Shown: positions 1-9,787 of the stretch, piece after piece
How the letters are laid out: the number at the start of each line of letters is the position of its first letter
Position numbering within the stretch: the first letter of the stretch is position 1
From: Flavobacteriaceae bacterium
Lineage (GTDB): Bacteria > Bacteroidota > Bacteroidia > Flavobacteriales > Flavobacteriaceae
Length of the DNA stretch: 14,183 nucleotides
Assembly (NCBI GenBank): GCA_947482805.1
Contig: CANKLK010000041.1
Span: forward strand, 1-14,183
Direction: 5' to 3'
The notes under the pieces: model-generated
The model's database searches: none
Seen by the model: the letters and a program-made list of their open reading frames with translations, nothing else
What the model was told of the DNA's origin: nothing
Position numbers and translations under genes: made by a program

Positions 1-301
1 AAGATTTTGCAAAAGAAGCACCTACTAAAAGAGAACCCATCAGTCCCGGACCTTGAGTAAATGCAATAGCTGACAACTGATTTAATTTGACATTAGCTTT
101 CTTTAACGCCACATCAATCACAGGAACAATATTTTGTTGGTGTGCTCTGGAAGCTAACTCCGGAACAACTCCGCCATATTCTTCATGAATGCTTTGTCTG
201 GCAACAACATTTGAAAGTACAGCATTGTTTTTCAAAACTGCAGCTGCAGTATCGTCACATGAACTTTCAATTGCCAGTATAAAAACTTCTTCGAGATGCA
301 T
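1..301 (-). CDS. tsaD: TsaD, tRNA threonylcarbamoyladenosine transferase (N-terminal part)
   Basis: The product transfers the threonylcarbamoyl group from threonylcarbamoyl-AMP to A37 of ANN-decoding tRNAs, with TsaB and TsaE, in the cytoplasm. Only the first 100 codons are in the window; the gene runs off the left edge. The family hallmark [16 protein letters not shown] is at residues 8-23, followed by the conserved stretch [14 protein letters not shown] (41-54) and [18 protein letters not shown] (83-100). The metal-binding histidine motif lies beyond the edge and cannot be checked. The ATG at 301 is the first ATG before the hallmark and gives a normal short N-terminus. The gene is divergent from tamB, and a near-consensus Bacteroidota promoter lies upstream at 366-395. 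The identification is very secure; the start is likely. Confidence 0.96.
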   Translation of the reverse strand, partial: MHLEEVFILAIESSCDDTAAAVLKNNAVLSNVVARQSIHEEYGGVVPELASRAHQQNIVPVIDVALKKANVKLNQLSAIAFTQGPGLMGSLLVGASFAKS

Positions 302-321
302 AAAAGGCGCAATTTTTGATT

Positions 322-329
322 TATATTTG
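322..329 (+). promoter_or_regulatory. Candidate -7 element for tamB
   Basis: TATATTTG matches TAnnTTTG exactly and lies about 70 bases before the tamB start, in the tsaD-tamB spacer. I see no TTG at the right distance upstream, so this is a weak call that may be chance in AT-rich DNA. Confidence 0.3.
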
Positions 330-365
330 ACACTCGATATGATAAAATCAAATGTAAAGATTTTT

Positions 366-395
366 GCAAAGGTAATTTTCTTTCCCAAGTCAAAA
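366..395 (-). promoter_or_regulatory. Probable tsaD promoter (Bacteroidota -33/-7)
   Basis: On the minus strand TACCTTTGC (366-374) matches the TAnnTTTG(C) -7 element exactly. TTTTG (391-395) lies 16 bases upstream, just under the usual spacing for a -33 element. It would give a leader of roughly 55-60 bases for tsaD. No transcript data are available; this is a motif match. Confidence 0.6.
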
Positions 396-401
396 TAATA
401 A

Positions 402-3400
402 TTGGAAAAAATTAAAACAAATACTGGTTTTAAAAAATTTCGAAAAATAGTTTTACGCAGTATTATAGCGTTGATTTTACTATTGTTACTATTCAGTATC
501 GCGCTTTCTTTACCTTTTGTGCAAACCAAAATTGCACATTATGCAACAGACAAACTCAACAAAGATTATGGAACAAACATCAATATTGATGAAGTAGCTG
601 TAACTTTTTTCGGTGGTGTCAAACTAAAAAAAGTTTTGATTCTTGATCACCATGATGACACCCTTATTTATTCGCAACGTATCAAGACTAGCATTTTAGA
701 TTTTAATGAACTTCTCGATGGGAAGTTGCTTTTCGGCGATTTGCGATTAGATCAATTTTATTTACAAATCAAGAATTATAAAGGCGAGAAAGACACCAAT
801 TTGGATTTGTTTGTTGAGGCTTTTGATGGCGGTAAACCAGGAAGCGGTAAGTTTTTAATGAAGTCAAAGAATGTCTATTTAAAGAATAGTCGATTTGTTA
901 TGCTTGATTATAATCGCACAATTCCAAAAGATGTTGATTTCACTAAAATCGATGCCCACTTAAAAGATTTTCAAATCAAAGGGCCAAATGTCACAACCAA
1001 TATAATCGCTATGAGTCTCCATGATCATCGTGGTGTTCAAGTCGACAATTTAGCTGCAGATTTCACTTATACTAAAAAAAATATAATCCTAAACAAGTTA
1101 GAAGTAACTACCAAAGAATCATTTTTAAAAGGTAATATTGTTTTAAAATACAGTAAAGAAAATAAAGATTTCAGTGATTTTAACAACCGAGTAAAATTTG
1201 ATGTAACCCTTGACAGCGCAACATTAGCAACCAATGATATTCGTCATTTTTATAAGGAATTAGATAAAAATAAAAAGTTCTTTCTGAAGTCCAAAATCAC
1301 AGGAACCTTGAATGATTTTTATGCTACTAATCTCTACCTAAATGATTATAAATTTTCTACTATTAAGGGCGATATTAATTTTAAAAATCTCTTTCCCAAA
1401 AGTCCTGGTAAGTTTTACATGAAAGGAAATCTTAAACGGATTTCTTCCAATCATGAAGATTTGACTAAACTTTTACCGAATATTCTCGGAAAAAAATTAC
1501 CAACATCTTTAAAAAAATTAGGTCAATTTGATTTTGTTGGTAAAGTTGAAGTTACCCAAAAATATATCAACGCCGATTTTGTAATGAATACCGCATTGGG
1601 AGTAATTGAATCCGATTTGCATATGTCGGATATTGATAACATAGACAACGCTAAATACAATGGAAACATTATTTTGGACCACTTTGATGTAGGAGCAATG
1701 TTGAATGACAAGACTATTGGGAAAGTGACTATGAATCTAGATGTTGAAGGAAAAGGATTTACAAAAAAATATATAAATACCTCATTTGCCGGTGATGTTT
1801 TTCAATTAAAATATAACGGTTATAATTATACCAAAATCATAGTTGACGGCAGCTTTAAACAGCCAATATTTAAGGGGAAATTTAATATAAATGATCCAAA
1901 TTTATTTATGGATTTTAGCGGAATCTTAGATTTATCCAAAAAAGAAAATATCTATGATTTTCATTCCAAAATTGATTATGCTAATTTAGTAAAACTGAAC
2001 TTTATAAAAGACTCCATCTCTGTTTTTAGAGGAGATATTGTGGTAAAAGCAACTGGAAATTCCTTTGATAATCTTAAAGGAAATTTGTTGCTTACTAATG
2101 CCTCATATCAAAATAAAAAAGATATGTATTTTGTGGATTATCTGAATGTTAATTCGAGTTTTGATGCCAGTGGAGAAAGAGCGATTACGATTGATTCGCC
2201 TGACGCGATTGAAGGTTCAGTAGTTGGGAAATATAAATTCAACCAATTACAGAAAATCGTGGAAAATTCTTTGGGAAGTTTTTATTCCAATTATGAACCC
2301 AATAAAGTGCTGCCCAATCAATACCTGAAATTTGATTTCGACTTAAACAGTAAAATAATTGAAATATTCAATCCGGATATTTCCCTTGCCAAAAACACTA
2401 AATTAAAAGGAAACATAAGTTCAGACAGTAAGAATTTCAAATTAGATTTTACCTCCCCAAAAGTAATGGCATATGACAATACGTTTGATAATATTTTGGT
2501 TCAGGTAGACAACAGAAACCCTTTATACAATGCCTATGTTCAATTAGATTCTATAAAGACAAAGCATTATAAAATCAGGGATTTTAGTATGATTAATACA
2601 TTTTCTAATGATACCTTACATTTTAGAACCGAGTTTAAAGGCGGTAAGCAAGGCAATGATTTTTACAATCTGAATTTTTACCATACGATAAATAAAGAGA
2701 ACAATAATGTAGTTGGGTTTAATAAATCAGAACTTCAATTCAAGGATTATTTATGGTTTTTAAATGAAAATGAAGACCCTGATAAAAGTAAAATTGTTTT
2801 TGATAAAAAACTCAGTAATTTCTCGTTTAATAACTTAACACTATCACACGGAAACGAAAACATCAATTTTATTGGTGTGCTGAATGGAAAGCAAAATAAG
2901 GATTTACAGCTCACATTTGACAATGTCAATCTGAATAAAGTTACCCCCGATATCGAGAAATTTAAGTTTGAAGGAAATCTAAACGGGAAGATTAATTTCA
3001 AACAAAACAATACTATTTTTCAACCTACATCAACGTTAAGAATAGATAGTTTAAAAGTCAATGGTATTGCACTCGGGAAAATGAATTTGGATATTCAGGG
3101 AGATGAAACATTGCGTAAATTTAATTTAAATTCCAATTTAGAAAATCAAAATTTAGAGTCTTTTAGCGCCGATGGTAATATTCAGATTGTAGACGACAAA
3201 ACCTTATTGAATATAGATTTAAATTTTGATAAATTCAACCTCGGAGTTTTAGGGAAAATTGGAGGTGATGTTATTACTAATATTAGGGGATTTGCTTCAG
3301 GTAATGCAAAAATTGATGGCGATTTCAATAATTTAGATTATAACGGAAGATTATTTATTAATGAAGCAGGATTAACAATTCCCTATCTGAATACCGATTA

Positions 3401-4922
3401 TGTATTTGATAAGAATTCAGTTGTTGATGTTACTGAAAACAAATTTATAATTAGGGAAACGAATATTACCGATACTAAATTTAATACCAAAGGAAGCATT
3501 AACGGATTTATTAAACACAAGCAATTTGGCGATTGGCAGTTGGATTTGTCTATTTATGCCAAAAGACTTTTAGCTCTGAATACTCTTGACTATGAAGATG
3601 CTGCTTACTATGGAAATGCTTTTATGAATGGTTCTGCCAGTGTGAAAGGACCGACGGGTAATTTGATAATAAAAGTGGATGCTGAATCCGCTAAAGGAAC
3701 CGACATTAAAATTCCGATAAACGATGCGGAAGCAGTTGAAGAAAGCAAATACATACGTTTTAAAACTCCTGAAGAAAAGAAAGGAAAAGCAAATACAAAT
3801 GGTGCACAGGCTAAAAATTACAATGGACTTGAGTTAGAATTTGATTTTGCAATAACAGAAATTGCCAATATTGAAGTAATTCTTAACAGAGAAAATGGAC
3901 ACGGAATGAAAGGTAAGGGAAACGGAACGATTCTATTTAGAATTAACACTTTAGGAAAATTTCAAATGTTTGGAGATTTCTCGGTAGTTTCAGGTTCCTA
4001 TAGTTTTAAATATGGGGGATTAATTGGTAAAAAATTCGATGTAAAAAAAGGAGGTTCCATCATTTGGACAGGTGATCCATTAGCGGCACAACTTAATTTG
4101 GAAGCAGTTTATAAAACCACCGCAAATCCTGCTGTTTTGATTGATAACCCATCTTTTAATAAGAAAGTTGATGTAGAAGTGATTATTGGTGTCAGAGGAA
4201 ATCTTACTAGTCCTGAACCCGATTTTAATATCAATTTTCCAAATGTGGGAAGCTCCTTGAAATCTGAAATACAATACAAACTAGACGATAAAGACGCCAG
4301 ACAAACCCAAGCATTATACCTACTTTCAACGGGTAGTTTCTTAAGTCAGGAAGGGGTTAACCAAAATCAATTATCAAATAATTTATTTGAAAAAGCGAGT
4401 AGTCTATTTAGTGATATATTTTCGGGCGATAACGATAAAATTTCTATTGCCCCAGAATATATTGTAGCGGATAGAACACCAGGTCAGCAAACAGATGGAC
4501 GATTTGGGGTTACTGTTTCATCAAAAATAAATGATAGAATTACAGTTAACGGAAAAGTGGGTGTGCCGGTAGGAGGTATTTCAGAAACAGCCATTGTTGG
4601 AAACCTTGAAGTACAATATCGTGTGAATAGGGATGGCACATTAAACTTGAGGGTATTCAACAAAGAAAATGATATTACTTACATTGGCCAGGGAATTGGT
4701 TATACTCAAGGACTTGGAATGTCATATGAGGTTGACTTTGATACTTTTAAAGAATTGGTAAACAAGATTTTTAAAAATGCAAAACTAGAAAAAGTTAGTA
4801 CCAATCTAAACCAAATACAAGACTCTAATTTATATCCTGATGATATTCAAATTAAAGATAAAAAAAACAAGAAGCAACCCAATATAAAGCCAAATCAGGA
4901 AGCAATTCCAACCGATGATTAA
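402..4922 (+). CDS. tamB: TamB-type translocation/assembly module protein (DUF490)
   Basis: This is a very large envelope protein (1506 residues) of the AsmA-like/TamB group. These proteins are anchored in the inner membrane, span the periplasm as a long beta-groove, and are implicated in lipid transport to, and protein assembly in, the outer membrane with a BamA-type partner. A basic N-terminus is followed by one hydrophobic helix (about residues 16-40). A long beta-rich repeat body follows, with many alternating polar and hydrophobic strands. The C-terminal TamB domain includes [18 protein letters not shown], then [18 protein letters not shown] (about 1190-1240) and the [10 protein letters not shown] stretch. 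It ends in a lysine-rich tail. The start is TTG: a TAA stop immediately precedes it in frame (399-401), and no ATG lies before the membrane helix. No partner gene is in the window. The family is secure; the precise role in this organism is inferred. Confidence 0.93.
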   Translation: MEKIKTNTGFKKFRKIVLRSIIALILLLLLFSIALSLPFVQTKIAHYATDKLNKDYGTNINIDEVAVTFFGGVKLKKVLILDHHDDTLIYSQRIKTSILDFNELLDGKLLFGDLRLDQFYLQIKNYKGEKDTNLDLFVEAFDGGKPGSGKFLMKSKNVYLKNSRFVMLDYNRTIPKDVDFTKIDAHLKDFQIKGPNVTTNIIAMSLHDHRGVQVDNLAADFTYTKKNIILNKLEVTTKESFLKGNIVLKYSKENKDFSDFNNRVKFDVTLDSATLATNDIRHFYKELDKNKKFFLKSKITGTLNDFYATNLYLNDYKFSTIKGDINFKNLFPKSPGKFYMKGNLKRISSNHEDLTKLLPNILGKKLPTSLKKLGQFDFVGKVEVTQKYINADFVMNTALGVIESDLHMSDIDNIDNAKYNGNIILDHFDVGAMLNDKTIGKVTMNLDVEGKGFTKKYINTSFAGDVFQLKYNGYNYTKIIVDGSFKQPIFKGKFNINDPNLFMDFSGILDLSKKENIYDFHSKIDYANLVKLNFIKDSISVFRGDIVVKATGNSFDNLKGNLLLTNASYQNKKDMYFVDYLNVNSSFDASGERAITIDSPDAIEGSVVGKYKFNQLQKIVENSLGSFYSNYEPNKVLPNQYLKFDFDLNSKIIEIFNPDISLAKNTKLKGNISSDSKNFKLDFTSPKVMAYDNTFDNILVQVDNRNPLYNAYVQLDSIKTKHYKIRDFSMINTFSNDTLHFRTEFKGGKQGNDFYNLNFYHTINKENNNVVGFNKSELQFKDYLWFLNENEDPDKSKIVFDKKLSNFSFNNLTLSHGNENINFIGVLNGKQNKDLQLTFDNVNLNKVTPDIEKFKFEGNLNGKINFKQNNTIFQPTSTLRIDSLKVNGIALGKMNLDIQGDETLRKFNLNSNLENQNLESFSADGNIQIVDDKTLLNIDLNFDKFNLGVLGKIGGDVITNIRGFASGNAKIDGDFNNLDYNGRLFINEAGLTIPYLNTDYVFDKNSVVDVTENKFIIRETNITDTKFNTKGSINGFIKHKQFGDWQLDLSIYAKRLLALNTLDYEDAAYYGNAFMNGSASVKGPTGNLIIKVDAESAKGTDIKIPINDAEAVEESKYIRFKTPEEKKGKANTNGAQAKNYNGLELEFDFAITEIANIEVILNRENGHGMKGKGNGTILFRINTLGKFQMFGDFSVVSGSYSFKYGGLIGKKFDVKKGGSIIWTGDPLAAQLNLEAVYKTTANPAVLIDNPSFNKKVDVEVIIGVRGNLTSPEPDFNINFPNVGSSLKSEIQYKLDDKDARQTQALYLLSTGSFLSQEGVNQNQLSNNLFEKASSLFSDIFSGDNDKISIAPEYIVADRTPGQQTDGRFGVTVSSKINDRITVNGKVGVPVGGISETAIVGNLEVQYRVNRDGTLNLRVFNKENDITYIGQGIGYTQGLGMSYEVDFDTFKELVNKIFKNAKLEKVSTNLNQIQDSNLYPDDIQIKDKKNKKQPNIKPNQEAIPTDD

Positions 4923-5064
4923 TATAAAAATCTTCACATAAAATTTAATAACCTAAAAACTTATCAACGAAAACGATTGAATTTACTCCATTTTGTCAAT
5001 ATATCAATAATAGGGGCAAAACAATGGTTCTTGTTTGCTAATTTTACATTTTAATACATTAAAA

Positions 5065-6051
5065 ATGTCTAAAGTCATAAAAAAAATAGGGGTATTAACT
5101 TCGGGAGGTGATTCTCCCGGAATGAATGCCGCCATCCGTTCTGTAGTGAGAACTTGTGCTTATCACAATATTGAATGTATCGGCATTTACAGAGGGTATC
5201 AGGGAATGATTGAAGGCGATTTTAAAGAAATGGGACCAAGGAGTGTGAACAATATTGTGAATAAAGGAGGCACTATCCTTAAATCGGCACGTTCTAAAGA
5301 ATTCATGACTTTTGAAGGCAGACAAAAAGCACATCAAAATTTAGTTAATGCTAATATTGATGCTTTAGTGGTCATTGGTGGAGATGGTAGTTTTACCGGT
5401 GCAGAAGTCTTTAATAAAGAATTTGGCTATCCTGTGATGGGAATTCCGGGTACGATTGATAACGATATTTTTGGTACCAGCCATACTCTAGGATTTGACA
5501 CCGCATTAAATACAGTCGTAGAATGTATTGACAAAATTCGTGATACAGCAAGTTCACACAATCGTCTTTTTCTAGTTGAAGTTATGGGAAGAGATGCTGG
5601 TCACATTGCTTTAAATGCTGGAATAGGAGCAGGAGCAGAGGAAATCCTAATTCCAGAACAAGATTTAGGGTTAGATCGTCTTTTAGAATCTTTACGTAAA
5701 AGTAAAGCATCTGGTAAATCGTCTAGTATTGTTGTTATAGCCGAGGGCGATAAAATTGGGAAAAGCGTATTTGAACTTAAAGATTATATCGAAGAAAATA
5801 TGCCCGAATATGATATTCGTGTTTCCGTTTTAGGTCACATGCAACGTGGCGGTGCCCCATCCTGCTTTGATAGGGTTTTAGCATCACGACTTGGAGTAAA
5901 AGCCGTAGAATCTATTTTAGAAGGAAAGTCCAATTATATGGTAGGAATCTTAAATGATAAAGTTGCCTTAACACCTCTAGAAAATGCCATTAAAGGACAC
6001 TCTGAAATCGATCAAGAATTATTAAGAGTTTCAGATATCATGTCAACATAA
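5065..6051 (+). CDS. pfkA: ATP-dependent 6-phosphofructokinase
   Basis: The enzyme phosphorylates fructose 6-phosphate to fructose 1,6-bisphosphate, the committed step of glycolysis, in the cytoplasm. At 328 residues it has the normal length of the bacterial PfkA family. Visible motifs are LTSGGDSPGMNAAIR (11-25), GGDGS (105-109), PGTIDND (128-134, with D132 as the catalytic base equivalent), GRDAGH (175-180) and HMQRGG (258-263). Glycine rather than aspartate in GGDGS, together with PGTID, points to ATP rather than pyrophosphate as phosphoryl donor. I chose the ATG at 5065; an in-frame ATG at 5035 would add ten residues (LILHFNTLK) not typical of the family. gapA follows 89 bases downstream, so co-transcription is plausible. 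I found no convincing -33/-7 promoter in the 142-base spacer upstream. Confidence 0.97.
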   Translation: MSKVIKKIGVLTSGGDSPGMNAAIRSVVRTCAYHNIECIGIYRGYQGMIEGDFKEMGPRSVNNIVNKGGTILKSARSKEFMTFEGRQKAHQNLVNANIDALVVIGGDGSFTGAEVFNKEFGYPVMGIPGTIDNDIFGTSHTLGFDTALNTVVECIDKIRDTASSHNRLFLVEVMGRDAGHIALNAGIGAGAEEILIPEQDLGLDRLLESLRKSKASGKSSSIVVIAEGDKIGKSVFELKDYIEENMPEYDIRVSVLGHMQRGGAPSCFDRVLASRLGVKAVESILEGKSNYMVGILNDKVALTPLENAIKGHSEIDQELLRVSDIMST

Positions 6052-6104
6052 AAGAAAGAGGATTAGTTCATTTGATTATTCGTTCAGTCGATATCAAAAA
6101 ATAA

Positions 6105-7148
<1,044 letters not shown>

Positions 7149-7161
7149 TAAAAGAACATAG

Positions 7162-7208
7162 AAAATAGAGTAAAGAATATAGAATAAAAAATATCGTTAC
7201 TCTATTTT
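7162..7208. repeat. Perfect 12-bp inverted repeat after gapA
   Basis: AAAATAGAGTAA (7162-7173) and TTACTCTATTTT (7197-7208) are exact reverse complements separated by 23 bases. The hairpin lies just after the gapA stop and could end or protect its transcript. There is no pure T-tract after it. The right arm recurs exactly at 11264-11275. Confidence 0.7.
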
Positions 7209-7229
7209 ATAACTAATCAAAATAGTGAT

Positions 7230-7272
7230 GAAAATGGCTGAGCCTATTTTCTATAATCTATTCTCTATACTC
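7230..7272. repeat. Second hairpin plus pyrimidine-rich repeat before the kinase gene
   Basis: The segment 7230-7251 folds as GAAAAT/ATTTTC outside and GGCT/AGCC inside, around a single base and one bulge. From 7243 to 7272 runs a pyrimidine-rich tract (CTATTTTCTATAATCTATT, then CTCTATACTCT). It is nearly complementary to the purine-rich 7158-7186, so the whole spacer can form one long imperfect palindrome. A related tract occurs at 11246-11278. Confidence 0.6.
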
Positions 7273-7280
7273 TAAAATAT

Positions 7281-8132
7281 ATGAAATTATTAGTTGATAG
7301 TGGATCTACCAAAGCCGATTGGATTGCCATTGATGATAATGGAAAAGTAATTTTCACTACGCAATCGCTGGGTTTAAATCCGGAAGTTTTAGAAGAAGAA
7401 GAAATCATCAATCGTCTTGACAATAAATTTGATATTTCACATAATAAAGACAAAGCAACACATCTGTTTTTTTATGGTGCAGGTTGCGGAACCGATAGAA
7501 TGAAAGATTTTTTGACTGGGGTTTTTAAAAAATATTTCACCATAGCTATAGTTTCTGTATATGAAGATACTTATGCAGCGGCTTTCGGCACAACTCCTAA
7601 AGGTGAGCAAGCCATTGTATGTATATTGGGTACCGGTTCTAACTGCAGTTATTTTGATGGCAAAGTATTGCATCAAAAAGTACAATCATTGGGTTATATT
7701 GCCATGGATGATTGTTCCGGGAATCGTTTTGGAAGACATTTGTTAAGAGGCTATTATTTTAATAAAATGCCAAAGGATTTAGCCAAAGAGTTTGAAGAAG
7801 AATACAATCTTGATCCGGATTATATCAAAAATAATTTATACAAAGAACCTAATCCAAATGCTTATTTGGCAACTTTTGCCAAGTTTTTGATCAAGCATAA
7901 AAACAATGATTATTGTAAAAAAATTATTCAGGATGAAATGAAGGATTTTGTAGAAAATTATATATTGCAATTCGAAAATTGTCATGATGTATTAGTACAT
8001 TTTGTAGGTTCTATTGCCTTTTATTTAAAAGACGAACTGGAAGCTGCATTGGAAAAATATGATTTAAAAGTTGGTAACGTACTCAGACGACCAATTGATG
8101 GTATGATTGCTTATCACGTTTTGAATAAATAA
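7281..8132 (+). CDS. BadF/BadG/BcrA/BcrD-type sugar kinase, probable N-acetylglucosamine kinase
   Basis: This 283-residue protein is a kinase of the actin/hexokinase/HSP70 ATPase fold, in the BcrAD_BadFG group. Members in Bacteroidota are commonly annotated as N-acetylglucosamine kinases, which phosphorylate GlcNAc at C6 with ATP. Visible motifs are DSGSTKADW at 6-14 (phosphate loop 1), YGAGC at 65-69, YEDTYAAAFG at 94-103 with Asp96 as candidate catalytic base, LGTGSN at 116-121 (phosphate loop 2), FVGSIA at 241-246 and PIDGM at 271-275. The sugar specificity cannot be read from the sequence; other aminosugars are possible. It lies 132 bases after gapA on the same strand. Between them are strong inverted repeats and no clear promoter, so it may be expressed by reduced read-through from gapA. 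Confidence 0.82.
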   Translation: MKLLVDSGSTKADWIAIDDNGKVIFTTQSLGLNPEVLEEEEIINRLDNKFDISHNKDKATHLFFYGAGCGTDRMKDFLTGVFKKYFTIAIVSVYEDTYAAAFGTTPKGEQAIVCILGTGSNCSYFDGKVLHQKVQSLGYIAMDDCSGNRFGRHLLRGYYFNKMPKDLAKEFEEEYNLDPDYIKNNLYKEPNPNAYLATFAKFLIKHKNNDYCKKIIQDEMKDFVENYILQFENCHDVLVHFVGSIAFYLKDELEAALEKYDLKVGNVLRRPIDGMIAYHVLNK

Positions 8133-8152
8133 TCTTCTATATGTTATTCCGT

Positions 8153-8170
8153 TAAGTTGGAATCCACTTA
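8153..8170. repeat. Short hairpin after the kinase gene
   Basis: TAAG/CTTA outside and TGG/CCA inside pair around AAT with one bulged T. It lies 20 bases after the kinase stop and has an A-run behind it. It may be part of the transcript end or chance; no T-tract follows on the + strand. Confidence 0.35.
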
Positions 8171-8177
8171 CATAAAA

Positions 8178-8225
8178 AAAGCTCTTTTATAAATAAAGGT
8201 ATTTTTATCTATAGCTTTGATTTTT
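8178..8225 (+). terminator. Probable terminator of the kinase transcript
   Basis: AAAGCT (8178-8183) pairs with AGCTTT (8213-8218), with an inner AT-rich stem around AAGG. T-rich DNA (GATTTTTATT) follows. The stem is imperfect and weak in G+C, as is common in this phylum. Confidence 0.5.
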
Positions 8226-8239
8226 ATTGGTCTCAAAAA

Positions 8240-8800
8240 TAGTTAAAACTATGTACTTAATGCATTTTTCTTTCAGCTTCTAAAAATGTTATATTTGTTT
8301 AATTGATTTTAAAAGAACAAATAGTCATTCGGTATCTCGTATTACGGCTCATATAGTTTGGGTTATGAAGTATCGATATGAAGTTTTAAAAGGCGATATA
8401 AAAGTTAGATGAAGAACAATATTAATACAGATTTGCGTGGCAGAAGGTATCCAAATTTTGTAATGAGTAGTTACAAAAGAACATTTTCACATGCATATCG
8501 AGTATCGCCCATATCAAGATATTAGTTCAATAGTAAAGTTGATGAAGGGACGTTCGTCAAGGAAACTTCCGATAGAATTTCCCGAATTGAAAAAAGATAT
8601 TTGGGTCGTAATTTTTGGGCTATTGGTTTTGGATTTTGTAGTACAGGAAATATTACAGATGAAATGGTAAATGAATATTTGGAATATCACAGAAATCCGA
8701 ATGATAATAAATATGAAAACTTCATCATTGAAGAGTAATACAGCCGTGTAGACTTTTAGTCTGCAAACCAAACCTATGTACTTGAAGTCCATAGAGGTTT
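8240..8800 (+). mobile_element. Decayed IS200/IS605-family insertion
   Basis: This stretch has a TnpA-like reading frame in the middle and hairpins at both sides, the layout of IS200/IS605 single-strand transposons. On the left is a palindrome at 8239-8252 (ATAGTT, two bases, AACTAT). On the right is a strong imperfect hairpin at 8770-8800 (AAACC..CTATG / CATAG..GGTTT around an inner ACT/AGT stem). The ten-base string CTATGTACTT occurs at both ends (8249-8258 and 8774-8783). A smaller stem, GTAGAC/GTCTGC, sits between TnpA and the right hairpin. No TnpB gene is present. The outer ends are estimates because no empty site is available. The element is almost certainly immobile, since its transposase is broken. 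Confidence 0.7.
8305..8738 (+). pseudogene. tnpA: Broken IS200/IS605 transposase TnpA (Y1 HUH type)
   Basis: Read in the frame of 8320, the DNA gives NSHSVSRITAHIVWVMKYR and then EVLKGDIKVR, the usual start of this family. It then meets TGA at 8410-8412. The same frame continues ILIQICVAEGIQIL to TAA-TGA at 8461-8466, then VVTKEHFHMHIEYRP (HUH motif HFH) and LMKGRSSRKLPIEFPELKK. At the A-run 8590-8595 one base has been lost. The frame then shifts to give RNFWAIGFGFCSTGNITDEM, followed by VNEYLEYHRN with the candidate catalytic tyrosine, ending at TAA 8736-8738. The expected Trp of the RYWGR motif reads Leu. No in-frame ATG precedes the homology. Three nonsense codons, one frameshift and a lost start show a long-dead gene. 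It was a nickase/ligase that moved single-stranded IS DNA. Confidence 0.9.
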
Positions 8801-8920
8801 AGTTGGGATTTGGGTTTTTACATTTGGAATTTTTCACTTTTGTTAATTTTATTCTAATTCTCAGACCAAACTTTATTATATCATAAAAGAGTTTCATACT
8901 TTTAACCATCAAAAAGTCCT

Positions 8921-9682
8921 ATGCGATATTTTACAGTTTTACTTTTATTTTCCCTTAGTGCAATCTCGCAAGTTAATCCAGTGTCGCAAAAAGTAACAGG
9001 AACAATTTTCAATGACAATACTTTGAAACCTATTCCTAATGTAAATGTTATTAATGTGAATAAAGTAAAAGGGGTCACAACAGATGTAAAAGGATACTTT
9101 GAATTAGAAGTAAGTGTAAACGACACGCTACATATAGCCTCATTAGGTTATCAATCCTTGCGCGTAAGAGTAACCAATGACTGGTTAAAAAATGGTACAG
9201 CTAAATTATTACTTACTGAAAAAGCCATCGCTTTAGAGGAAGTTATTGTAAGAAAATATGATCTAACAGGTTATCTTGAAATAGATTCAAAGCTTATTCC
9301 CGATAAAGAAAACTATCGCTACAGTATTTCCGGTTTGCCACAAGGTTATGAAACGGGAGATACGTCTCCTGGCGCTTTTACCAGAGTCTTAGGTTCTATT
9401 TTTAATCCGGCTGATATGCTTTATAATTTCTTCGGGAAGAAGACCAACGAGCTCAAAAAACTCAAACAGATGAAAAAAGATGACACGGTTAGGAATCTGT
9501 TAGAATCTAAATTTGACAGAGAAACCCTTGGTGTGCTTCTTGGCATTGATAAAAAAGAAATTGCCGAGATTTTAATGCGTTGCAGCTATTCCGAAGAATT
9601 TATCAAAACCGCTAACGATTTGCAAATCATGGATGCCATTAGCGAATGCTATGAGCAATATAAGGTTCTGAAAAAGAAATAG
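8921..9682 (+). CDS. Secreted CarboxypepD_reg-like domain protein
   Basis: This 253-residue protein has a signal peptide (MRYFTVLLLFSLSAIS, cleavage near residues 16-17). A beta-sandwich of the carboxypeptidase-regulatory-like type follows (about 24-112), recognisable from VTGTIFNDNTLKPIPNVNV, the TTDVKGYFEL turn, LHIASLGYQSLRVRV and the closing LEEVIVRKY. This is the domain found at the N-terminus of SusC/TonB receptors, but here no plug or barrel follows. The rest (about 113-253) contains a proline/glycine-rich linker and a mostly helical, charged C-terminal half (KKTNELKKLKQMKKDD onward) that I do not recognise. It is probably periplasmic or surface-associated; its function is unknown. It stands alone, between the dead IS element and the convergent trmH gene, with no SusC/SusD neighbour. 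The ATG at 8921 is supported by the signal peptide directly after it. Confidence 0.8.
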   Translation: MRYFTVLLLFSLSAISQVNPVSQKVTGTIFNDNTLKPIPNVNVINVNKVKGVTTDVKGYFELEVSVNDTLHIASLGYQSLRVRVTNDWLKNGTAKLLLTEKAIALEEVIVRKYDLTGYLEIDSKLIPDKENYRYSISGLPQGYETGDTSPGAFTRVLGSIFNPADMLYNFFGKKTNELKKLKQMKKDDTVRNLLESKFDRETLGVLLGIDKKEIAEILMRCSYSEEFIKTANDLQIMDAISECYEQYKVLKKK

Positions 9683-9694
9683 TCTTCAGTCGCA

Positions 9695-9787
9695 GTCTAA
9701 GTTTACAGTTTTAATATTTACATCTCCTTCTATTTTGAGTTGAAATAAGTTATACAATTTGCAAACTGAGACTTAAAACTGAGACAA
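9695..9787. repeat. Inverted and tandem repeats between convergent genes
   Basis: AAACTGAGACTTA (from 9763) is followed at once by AAACTGAGACAAC (from 9776), a tandem pair of period 13 that abuts the trmH stop. The left side of the spacer (9695-9712, GTCTAAGTTTACAGTTTT) is a partial reverse complement of it. The 105-base spacer can therefore fold as an imperfect stem and could end transcription in both directions. Confidence 0.55.

Noticed and set aside
189..398. 69-codon open frame on the + strand over tsaD
   Set aside because: It is antisense to a clear TsaD N-terminus and its translation has no family features.
5012..5021. AGGGGCAAAA near pfkA, also found as CAGGGGCAAAAA before the porin gene
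   Set aside because: It is a ten-base overlap in different orientation to its gene; chance is likely and no shared regulation is supported.
5035..5064. Longer pfkA start at 5035
   Set aside because: The extra ten residues are not typical of PfkA, and MSKVIKKIGVLTSGGD from 5065 is the usual N-terminus.
7149..7280. CRISPR array or small RNA gene in the hairpin-rich spacer
   Set aside because: There are no regularly spaced identical repeats with unique spacers, and no promoter for an RNA gene is visible; a 3'-end structure explains it better.
8514..8792. 92-codon open frame on the minus strand in the kinase to CarboxypepD_reg-like gap
   Set aside because: It runs antisense to the TnpA relic and across its right-end hairpin; the opposite strand shows clear transposase homology.
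8240..8920. TnpB or an omega-RNA guide system beside the IS200-like relic
   Set aside because: No RuvC-type frame is present; after the right-end hairpin only gene-free AT-rich DNA precedes the next gene.
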